A DNA stretch of 64,000 nt from Betaproteobacteria bacterium (GTDB taxonomy: Bacteria > Pseudomonadota > Gammaproteobacteria > Burkholderiales > Casimicrobiaceae). Below the pieces are notes generated by a model. It did no database searches. It saw nothing but the letters and a program-made list of their open reading frames with translations, and had not been told where the DNA came from. Positions 8,197 through 16,565 of the stretch are shown here, in pieces. The stretch lies in NCBI GenBank assembly GCA_016717855.1, contig JADKEV010000001.1:124001-188000 (forward strand), given 5' to 3'. A program made the position numbers and the translations under genes. The first letter of the stretch is position 1, and every line of letters begins with the position of its first letter.

Positions 8197-8977
8197 GCGG
8201 CCGCGGGCGGCGGGGGGGGTCTCCCGGGGCGCCCTTCTCCCCGAGGGAGAGGGGGAGCTGGTTTCCCCCCCTCGGCGGGGAGAGGGCCGGGGATGAGGGA
8301 GGTGGAGCCATCACGGATCCCCGTTCGGCAATCGCCCGGTCGCGCGAAGCAACCAGATCCCGCTGCGCGGCGAGGACTGCGGCGATCTCCGCATCGTCGA
8401 GCAGCGCGGGGTTGCCCAGCAGCGCGGCCTGGTGGTAGAGCTTGGCGATCCATTCCAGCGTGATCGAGCGCGCCAGCGCGCGCGGCAGGTCCGGCCCGAT
8501 GGTCGTCGCGCCATGGTTCTTCATCAGCACCGCGGTGCGGCCATCGAGCCCGGCCGCGACCATCGTCGCCAGTTCCTTGCTGCCGAAGCGCGCGTACGGC
8601 AACACCGGCACCGAGCCGCCCAGGTCGGCAATCTGGTAGTGGATCGCGGGCAGCTTGTCCATCACCGTCGTCAGCGCGGTCGCGTACAGCGAATGCGTGT
8701 GCACGATCGCGTTGACCTTCTGCGACCGGTAGACCGCCAGGTGCAGCGGCAACTCCGACGACGGATGCAGCATGCCCGGCAGCGCGCGGCCGCTGGCCAG
8801 GTCGACCAGGCACACGTCTTCGGCGGTCATCGTGTCGTAGGCGATGCTGCTGGGCGTGATCACGACGGTGTCGCCCGCCAGGATGCTGACATTGCCCGAG
8901 GTGTTGACGACCAGGCCGCTCTCGGTCATCCGCCGCGCCGCGTCGACGACCGCCTGGCGTTCCGCTTTCAACCGCAT
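8108..8977 (-). CDS. class II aldolase/adducin-family protein
   Basis: The body (about 240 residues) is a zinc-dependent sugar-phosphate aldolase of the fuculose/methylthioribulose-phosphate type. NTSGNVSILAGD is the phosphate loop, HPSSELPLHLAVY carries the acid residue, and IVHTHSLYATAL supplies two zinc His, with a further His in KNHGATTIG. The ATG at 8977 has GGGAG 10 bases upstream. After about residue 240 the frame continues for about 48 atypical residues rich in Pro, Ser and Arg across a palindromic repeat, and overlaps the cupin gene. With the phosphorylase and isomerase in this island it could cleave a 5-deoxy or methylthio ribulose-1-phosphate to DHAP and an aldehyde (inference). 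Confidence 0.85.
   Translation of the reverse strand: MRLKAERQAVVDAARRMTESGLVVNTSGNVSILAGDTVVITPSSIAYDTMTAEDVCLVDLASGRALPGMLHPSSELPLHLAVYRSQKVNAIVHTHSLYATALTTVMDKLPAIHYQIADLGGSVPVLPYARFGSKELATMVAAGLDGRTAVLMKNHGATTIGPDLPRALARSITLEWIAKLYHQAALLGNPALLDDAEIAAVLAAQRDLVASRDRAIAERGSVMAPPPSSPALSPPRGGNQLPLSLGEKGAPGDPPRRPRPHDSRSTTSERQRRIRTPARPLRDAAAGKR
8213..8305. repeat. palindromic repeat read into the aldolase C-terminus
   Basis: A GC-rich block with CCTTCTCCCCGAGGGAGAGG and CTCGGCGGGGAGAGGG palindromes, of the kind usually seen between genes in beta/gammaproteobacteria. Here it lies in frame within the 3' end of the aldolase gene. Confidence 0.65.
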
Positions 8978-9021
8978 CGCCCAACTCCCGTTCCAGAAGT
9001 GTTCCGCATCATGGCACGGCC

Positions 9022-9807
9022 TCAGGACATTCTCGCGTTGACCCGCCGCTCGGCCCATTCGGCGACGTGGAACAGCAGCAGCGCCGCCACCGCGGCGACC
9101 ACGGCCGCGGCCAAAGCGCGCTCGGCTTCGAGCTCGCCGCGCGCCAGCAGGAAGAGCCGGCCGAGTCCGTCCAGCCCGGTCAGGAATTCGGCGACCATCG
9201 CGCCCAGCACCGCGCGCGACGACGACAGCCGGATCGAGGTGAACAGCTTGGGCAGCGCCGCCGGCAGCGCGATCAGCACGAGCTTCCGCCAGCGGGTGGC
9301 GCCGAACACGCGGCTCAAGTCCGAGGCGGCCGCCGGCAGCCCGGACAGCCCCGAGGAGACCAGCACGAAGCTGGGAAAGAACGACAGCATGGTCACGACG
9401 ACGATTTCCATCTTGACGTTGTAGCCCATCAGCCGCGACAGGATGGGGATGAACACGATGAACGGGATCGTCCGCACCGCGATCGCCAGCGGCGCGACCA
9501 TGCCCGAGGCGAGGCGGGAACTCCACGCGATGATGGCGACGATGGTGCCCAGCAGCGCGCCCAGGATCAGGCCGGCGATCGCCGCGGTCATCGTGAGCCC
9601 GAGCTTTTCCATGTACGTCGGCCAGTCCGCGATCAGCGCGCGCGCCACCGTCAACGGGTCCGGCAGGACGATCACGTTGAAGCCGTGGGCGCGCACGTAC
9701 AGGTCCCAGCAGACGACCAGCGCCACGAGCGACCACAGGCCGCGGAACGGCGCGATCGCGACCTCGCGCCAGCCGGCCAGCACGCCCGGTTGCGCCCGGC
9801 TCACCAT
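9022..9807 (-). CDS. ABC transporter permease, SsuC/TauC/ThiX type (permease 1)
   Basis: 261 residues with about six hydrophobic segments, including LWSLVALVVCWDLYV, TAAIAGLILGALLGTIVAII and LAAAVVAAVAALLLFHV. The BPD_transp_1 coupling loop reads SRVFGATRWRKLVLIALPAALPKLFTSIR, with the family EAA-like GA-x6-hydrophobic-P pattern. It is one of two permeases of the importer. Its ATG sits exactly on the TGA of a 16-codon mini-frame created by a 44-bp duplication between it and the other permease gene. Confidence 0.92.
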   Translation of the reverse strand: MVSRAQPGVLAGWREVAIAPFRGLWSLVALVVCWDLYVRAHGFNVIVLPDPLTVARALIADWPTYMEKLGLTMTAAIAGLILGALLGTIVAIIAWSSRLASGMVAPLAIAVRTIPFIVFIPILSRLMGYNVKMEIVVVTMLSFFPSFVLVSSGLSGLPAAASDLSRVFGATRWRKLVLIALPAALPKLFTSIRLSSSRAVLGAMVAEFLTGLDGLGRLFLLARGELEAERALAAAVVAAVAALLLFHVAEWAERRVNARMS

Positions 9808-9848
9808 GCGGACCAGCCGGCCAGCACGCCCGGTTGCGCGCGGCTCAC
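9761..9848. repeat. 44-bp tandem duplication between the two permease genes
   Basis: Two near-identical 44-bp units lie side by side; equivalent points, such as the TCACCAT blocks at 9801 and 9845, are 44 bases apart. Each unit carries the stop TGA of an upstream frame overlapping an ATG. The outer limits are approximate. On the minus strand the upstream ATG (9851) opens MVSRAQPGVLAGWSAW and stops at 9801 on the ATG of the true permease gene (9807). Confidence 0.9.
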
Positions 9849-10603
9849 CATGCGTACCGCCGATGCGCCTGCCGATGCAGCGCCGACAGGAGGACGTAAG
9901 CCAGCAGCGAGCACGTCACGCACAGGAGCGCCGCCGCCCACAACTGCGGAATCCGGACGTTCTGCAGCGAGCTGATGATCACCACGCCCAGCCCGCGCGG
10001 CGCGCCGAACCATTCGCCCAGCACCGCGCCGAGCACCGCACCGGGCGCGGCCAGGCGCAGGCCGTCGACGAACGCCGGCAGCGCCGCCGGAAAGTCGACG
10101 CGCCCGAAGGCACGCGCGCGGGACGCGCCCAGCACGGCCGCGAGATCGCGCTGCGCGGCCGGGGCGAAGCGCAGGCCGGAATCGAGGGCGACGAAGATCG
10201 GGAAGTACGCCGAGAGCGCGCTCAGCACGATGGGCGTGGCTTCGGGCCCCGCGACCAGGATGAACACCGGGCCGAACGTGATCGTCGGTATCGCGTAGAT
10301 GCCGGTCGCCAGCGTGTCGAGGCCGATGCGCAGCCGCGGCCACAGGCTGCTGGCGGAGGCGAGCAGCAAGGCGGCGATCGCCCCCAGCGCCAGGCCGTAG
10401 CTGGCCGACTCCGCGGTGCGCCCCAGCGCGCGCAGCAACAGATTGCGCGAGGCGTCGTTGACGAAGACGCCGCCGATGGTCGAGAGCGCGGGAAACGATT
10501 CGCCCCACAGTCCCGTGCGGCCGATCGCTTCCCAGGCCGCCAGGAAGAGCAGCGTTCCCACCGCGCGCAGCGGCGCGCCGCCCCGGGGTGCCTGGCGAAT
10601 CAC
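9845..10603 (-). CDS. ABC transporter permease, SsuC/TauC/ThiX type (permease 2)
   Basis: 252 residues from a GTG whose GTGA overlaps the stop of the ATPase gene. Hydrophobic segments include LRAVGTLLFLAAWEAIG, SYGLALGAIAALLLA, TLATGIYAIPTITFGPVF and LWAAALLCVTCSLLAYVLL. The ATPase-coupling loop is LGASRARAFGRVDFPAALPAFVDGL. It is clearly related to permease 1 and probably forms a heterodimeric channel with it. The family imports sulfonates, taurine, pyrimidine precursors or similar small compounds; the substrate here is unknown, and the island suggests a nucleoside or base. Confidence 0.9.
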   Translation of the reverse strand: MIRQAPRGGAPLRAVGTLLFLAAWEAIGRTGLWGESFPALSTIGGVFVNDASRNLLLRALGRTAESASYGLALGAIAALLLASASSLWPRLRIGLDTLATGIYAIPTITFGPVFILVAGPEATPIVLSALSAYFPIFVALDSGLRFAPAAQRDLAAVLGASRARAFGRVDFPAALPAFVDGLRLAAPGAVLGAVLGEWFGAPRGLGVVIISSLQNVRIPQLWAAALLCVTCSLLAYVLLSALHRQAHRRYAW

Positions 10604-11385
10604 GCGCCGGGCTCCGTCTGCTCGCCGGACGCCGCCGACGCGTCGTCGAGGCTGGACGACACCGCCTGCACCAGGTTGAGAAACGGCAGCGAATTGGTCA
10701 GCGCGCGATCGCGCGGACGCGGCAGGTCGATCCGGAACTCGGCGTGAATGCGCCCGGGGCGCGCGGCCATCACCAGCACGCGGTCGGCCAGTTGCACCGC
10801 CTCCTCGACCGAATGCGTGATCAGCAGCGTCGTCGTGCCCAGGTCCGTCCAGAGGCTCTGCAATTCCTGGTTCAGCGTGCGGCGCGTCACCAGGTCCAGC
10901 GCGCCGAACGGCTCGTCGAGCAACAGCAGGACCGGGTCCAGCGCGATGGAGCGCGCGAGCGAGACGCGCTGGCGCATCCCGCCCGAGAGCTGGCGCGGCA
11001 CAGCTTCGAGGAACTTCGACAAGCCCACCATGCCGGCCAGCGCCGCGATCCGCGCGGGATCGGGCGGCAACCCGGCCAGCCGGTACGGCAGCCCGATGTT
11101 GCCGGCGACGGTGAGCCACGGCAGCAATCCATGATCCTGGAAGGCGACGCCCAGCCGGTGGCGGGCGGTCAGCGTCGCGGGCGTGTCGGCGCCGATGCGC
11201 ACCTCGCCCGCGTCCGGCGTCTCCAGCCCGGCGATGATCCGCAGCAGCGTCGACTTGCCGCAGCCGCTTGGGCCCACGACGGCGACGAGTTCGCGCTGGG
11301 CCATGTCGAAGCTGATCGCGTCGAGCGCGCGCACGCTGCCCTTCTTGCCCAGCGGAAAGGTCTTGAAAATGCCGGCGACGCGCAC
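10600..11385 (-). CDS. ABC transporter ATP-binding protein, SsuB/TauB type
   Basis: 261 residues. Walker A is GPSGCGKST (about residues 40-48), the signature is LSGGMRQR, Walker B is LLLLDEPFGALD, and the switch His is in LLITHSVEEAV. It energises import with the two permeases and binding protein beside it. No in-frame ATG exists at the N-terminus, so the GTG at 11385 is used. An ATG with a good upstream site at 11465 is in another frame, separated by two exact 10-base repeats (11411-11430), so the native start may have been frameshifted. The gene's stop overlaps the GTG of permease 2. Confidence 0.93.
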   Translation of the reverse strand: MRVAGIFKTFPLGKKGSVRALDAISFDMAQRELVAVVGPSGCGKSTLLRIIAGLETPDAGEVRIGADTPATLTARHRLGVAFQDHGLLPWLTVAGNIGLPYRLAGLPPDPARIAALAGMVGLSKFLEAVPRQLSGGMRQRVSLARSIALDPVLLLLDEPFGALDLVTRRTLNQELQSLWTDLGTTTLLITHSVEEAVQLADRVLVMAARPGRIHAEFRIDLPRPRDRALTNSLPFLNLVQAVSSSLDDASAASGEQTEPGA

Positions 11386-11410
11386 GTAGGACGCGGCGGC
11401 CGCTGCCGCA

Positions 11411-11430
11411 TCTGGCAGGCTCTGGCAGGC
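11411..11430. repeat. two exact 10-base tandem repeats before the ATPase gene
   Basis: TCTGGCAGGC occurs twice in a row. One further 10-base unit would place the ATG at 11465 in the ATPase frame, so unit-number slippage could switch the N-terminus. Confidence 0.7.
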
Positions 11431-11477
11431 TTGGCGCCGCCGGACGCGGCGGCCAGATCGTTCATGGGTTCACCCGG

Positions 11478-12539
11478 TCACGCGCGCGCGGCCTCGCGCA
11501 ACAGCGACATGTCGAGGATCTTGTCGACATCGGGCAGGCGTTCGACACCCCCGGCCCGCAGCGCGTCGTACATCGGGCCGCCCAGGCGATCGCGGCTGAC
11601 CCAGAACAGTCCGTTCGCCGCGGTGTCGGCGCTGCGCAGGAATGGCAGCTGGAGTTCGTTGGAGCGCGTCTCCTGGCGGATATTCAGCCCGAAGTCCACG
11701 CCGTACTTCTCGACCGCGAGCTTCGCCGCGTAGGCCGGCGTCTTTTCGTTGTCGACCCAGCCGCGGATCTCGGCGCGCAGGTAGCGGACCAGCGCGTCGC
11801 GGTTCTCGCCCACCCAGCGGCGGGTGCCGAACAGGAAGTTGTTGTAGCCGGGAAGACCGAGTTCGTCCCAGGTCCGGTGGAAGAAATCCTTGTCCTTGAC
11901 CAGCCCTTTCGCTTCGAGCCCAACGGTCTGGTTGGTCGCGAAGGCCACCATCCCGTCGCCCTGCCCGTCGAGCAGTCCCTGCGGATCGCTGCCGCCCGGC
12001 ACGTACTGGAACGTGGTGGACAGCTTGCTGGCCTTCAGGGCGGTCTCGATGGTGCGCACGTCGGTCGGGTTGGGCGCGATGATGCGCTTGCCCACGATGT
12101 CCTTCGCTTCGAGGATCGGGCTCTTGGCCAGCGACAGCAGGCCGCCGGGCTGGCGCTGGAAACGGCTGCCGACGATCACGAAGTCGTTGCCCTTGACGAT
12201 CGCTTCGAGGACGGGGCGCGGGTTCGATTGCTGGCCGAAGCCGATCTCGCCGCTGGCCACGCGCTCCACCGGGTTGGGCGTGTTCGGCCCGCCGGGGCGC
12301 CAGTTGACCTTCACGCCGGCCTCGTCGAACCAGCCCTTCTCCAGCGCGACCCACATGCCCGCGAACTGATGGTTCGGTATCCACGACAGCGCGGGTGTTG
12401 ATGGTGGCCGGTCCGCGCCGCGCCTGCGCGCTCGCGTCGCCTGCGAACCGGCAGCGCGCCGCCTGCTTGCTGCGCCCAGGGCCTGCAGCAGCCGGCGGCG
12501 CGTGGCGAAGGAAATTTCCGGATGATCGTTCAGCTTCAT
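11478..12539 (-). CDS. ABC transporter substrate-binding protein, NMT1/ThiY-like
   Basis: A periplasmic binding protein of 353 residues. The mature part starts near ALSWIPNHQFAGMWVALEKGWF, which is the typical NMT1/ThiY opening, and continues with GEIGFGQQSNPRPVLEAI and DGMVAFATNQTVGL. The N-terminus begins MKLNDHPEISFATRRRLLQALGA, a Tat-like Arg pair. The hydrophobic core and cleavage site are only visible if residues about 27-45 are read in another frame (FAGDASAQARRGP), suggesting two compensating indels near 12400-12480. First gene of the eight-gene operon. Homologues bind pyrimidines, sulfonates or other small aromatics. A promoter with the shared 59-bp element lies just upstream. Confidence 0.85.
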   Translation of the reverse strand: MKLNDHPEISFATRRRLLQALGAASRRRAAGSQATRARRRGADRPPSTPALSWIPNHQFAGMWVALEKGWFDEAGVKVNWRPGGPNTPNPVERVASGEIGFGQQSNPRPVLEAIVKGNDFVIVGSRFQRQPGGLLSLAKSPILEAKDIVGKRIIAPNPTDVRTIETALKASKLSTTFQYVPGGSDPQGLLDGQGDGMVAFATNQTVGLEAKGLVKDKDFFHRTWDELGLPGYNNFLFGTRRWVGENRDALVRYLRAEIRGWVDNEKTPAYAAKLAVEKYGVDFGLNIRQETRSNELQLPFLRSADTAANGLFWVSRDRLGGPMYDALRAGGVERLPDVDKILDMSLLREAARA

Positions 12540-12660
12540 GATGGCTCCCACGATGGCGACATGGATCGGACTTGCGGGACGACTGGAGCCGGCAGATTAT
12601 GACAGCCGGCGGGTGGCCAGTCCACGGACCGCCGCGGACGGACGCAGCGGCTTCCCGCGG

Positions 12661-12719
12661 AATATTGATGACAAGCCGTTAATTTGTTAAATTGAATCTT
12701 CTTCTGGATTGATGAGATA
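12661..12719. repeat. 59-bp AT-rich promoter element, copy 2
   Basis: Ungapped match to 3682-3740 with four differences. It lies between the divergent binding-protein gene (start 12539) and the deaminase gene (start 12838), the same kind of position as copy 1. The sequence diverges immediately on both sides, so only the regulatory block is shared. Confidence 0.85.
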
Positions 12720-12753
12720 TCCCTATCAATGAATCGCCACCGCGACGAAGTGA

Positions 12754-12829
12754 GGACAGACCACGTTTTCCACGTAGGATGGGAGGAGCGCAGCGATACC
12801 CATCTGTCCGTGGAAAACGTGGTCTGTCC
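12754..12829. repeat. perfect 20-bp inverted repeat enclosing a GTAGGATGGG-type repeat
   Basis: The arms GGACAGACCACGTTTTCCAC (12754-12773) and its exact complement (12810-12829) enclose 36 bases. These begin GTAGGATGGGAGGAGCGC and themselves carry GATGGG/CCCATC ends. The RNA would form a long two-level hairpin 9 bases before the deaminase ATG. It looks like one repeat family inserted into another. Confidence 0.88.
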
Positions 12830-12837
12830 CCATTGAA

Positions 12838-13326
12838 ATGAACGACGCCGATCTCCAACACTTGCGTGCCGCCATCGCCGCGGCATGGCGCGCGCGCGAA
12901 CGCGGCAACCACCCGTTCGGCGCCGTGCTGACGGACGGCACTGGCCGGAACGTCCTGGAAGCCGAAAACACAGTGGTCACCGAGCGGGACACCACCGGCC
13001 ACGCGGAGACGAACCTGGTGCGCATGGCGACGCGGCAATTCACGGCCGCCGAACTCGCGCACTGCACGCTGTACGCCAGCGCCGAACCGTGCGCGATGTG
13101 CGCCGGCGCGTCGCACTGGGCGGGGATCGGGCGCGTGGTCTATGCGCTGTCCGAACTGGACCTGTACGCGCTGATCGGCCCCTCGCCGCACCAGCTCGTC
13201 ATTCCCTGCCGCGACATCTTCGCCCGCGCGGGCCGCGCCACCGAAGTGCTGGGCCCGGCGCCGGAACTCGACGCTGAAGCGCGTTCGGTCCATGCGGGTT
13301 TCTGGAACCGCCAGCAGCCCGCGTAG
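12838..13326 (+). CDS. CDA-superfamily nucleoside/base deaminase
   Basis: 162 residues with the zinc signatures of cytidine-deaminase-fold enzymes: GHAETNL (His ligand and catalytic Glu, about residues 59-65) and EPCAMC (two Cys ligands, about residues 87-92). RERGNHPFGAVL opens the domain. The shape resembles guanine deaminase/TadA-like proteins rather than pyrimidine deaminases. TadA itself is unlikely given the C-terminal LVIPCRDIFARAG and VHAGFW segments. Beside a 6-oxopurine nucleoside phosphorylase and a shared promoter element it may convert an amino-purine to its oxo form (inference). No ribosome site is obvious; a large hairpin lies just upstream. Confidence 0.83.
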   Translation: MNDADLQHLRAAIAAAWRARERGNHPFGAVLTDGTGRNVLEAENTVVTERDTTGHAETNLVRMATRQFTAAELAHCTLYASAEPCAMCAGASHWAGIGRVVYALSELDLYALIGPSPHQLVIPCRDIFARAGRATEVLGPAPELDAEARSVHAGFWNRQQPA

Positions 13327-13336
13327 TCCGCCATCC

Positions 13337-13477
13337 GTAGGATGGGTGGAGCGCAGCGATACCCATCACGTTGGATCCGATGGGACAGGTGTCGAAGAGC
13401 GGTTTCCGTTTCGTGCACCATCCGAAGATCTGCTCTCGAATCGACAGATGGGTATCGCTGCGCTCCACCCATCCTAC
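13337..13477. repeat. inverted pair of GTAGGATGGGTGGAGCGC repeats
   Basis: A 31-base copy at 13337-13367 and its exact reverse complement at 13447-13477, 79 bases apart, lie between the convergent deaminase and aceE genes. Further degenerate pieces follow at about 13480-13498. The pair can form a long hairpin and could act as a two-way terminator or be a non-autonomous element. Confidence 0.88.
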
Positions 13478-13498
13478 GAACTCCGCCCATCCTGCGCC

Positions 13499-16065
<2,567 letters not shown>

Positions 16066-16069
16066 CGAT

Positions 16070-16261
16070 TCAGGCGTCGAGCTTCTCGGGCCACGTCCGG
16101 CCGACGGGCGCAAGGTTCTTCAGCAGCGTCGGCAGGCTTTCGAAGCTCAGGCGCACTTGCGCGGCCCGCGCACTGCCCTCCTCCGCCTGCCGCCAGCCAA
16201 GCTCGAAGCGGTCCAGCGCCTGCGCCACACTACCGACTGATACCTGGATCTTCTTCGTCAT
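16070..16261 (-). CDS. small DNA-binding-like protein upstream of aceE
   Basis: 63 residues from an ATG with a textbook GGAGGTGAAG site. The sequence MTKKIQVSVGSVAQALDRF, then WRQAEEGSARAAQVRLSFES and LPTLLKNLAP, resembles the N-terminal part of the HVO_A0114-type winged-helix/antitoxin-like proteins, in which a LTPKR-W-LL helix would follow. Here the protein stops soon after (WPEKLDA), so it may be a truncated regulator or a small protein that keeps only that part. It is translationally close to aceE (4-base gap). The function is not established. Confidence 0.5.
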   Translation of the reverse strand: MTKKIQVSVGSVAQALDRFELGWRQAEEGSARAAQVRLSFESLPTLLKNLAPVGRTWPEKLDA

Positions 16262-16565
16262 CTTCACCTCCGTGCGTTCTCATGTCCGATTCCGCCAGGT
16301 TGCTGTCGTTTCGTCCCTCAGCGTCGCATTGACCTCCGGGTGCAACGGAGCGCACAATACCATACGGCTTTTGATCTCCTGTCCTCGTCCGACCGCACGA
16401 AGTGGACGCGACGAACGATGCGCGGTGCAGCTTCGTGCACTGCCCGCGGCGGCGGCAAGGGACTTAAGCCGGCAAGCAGAATGCGGACGATCGCCAGCGC
16501 CGTTCCGGCCGGATCCGACGCATGCAACGCGTCATGCGCTTGCATCGACGCACTTGAGGAGCAAC
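16262..16565. other. intergenic region between the small gene and the secreted-protein gene
   Basis: About 300 bases holding the divergent promoters. No gene, clear promoter consensus or repeat was recognised, apart from the short imperfect dyad GCATGCAACGCG/CATGCGCTTGCATCG near 16520-16545. Confidence 0.5.
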
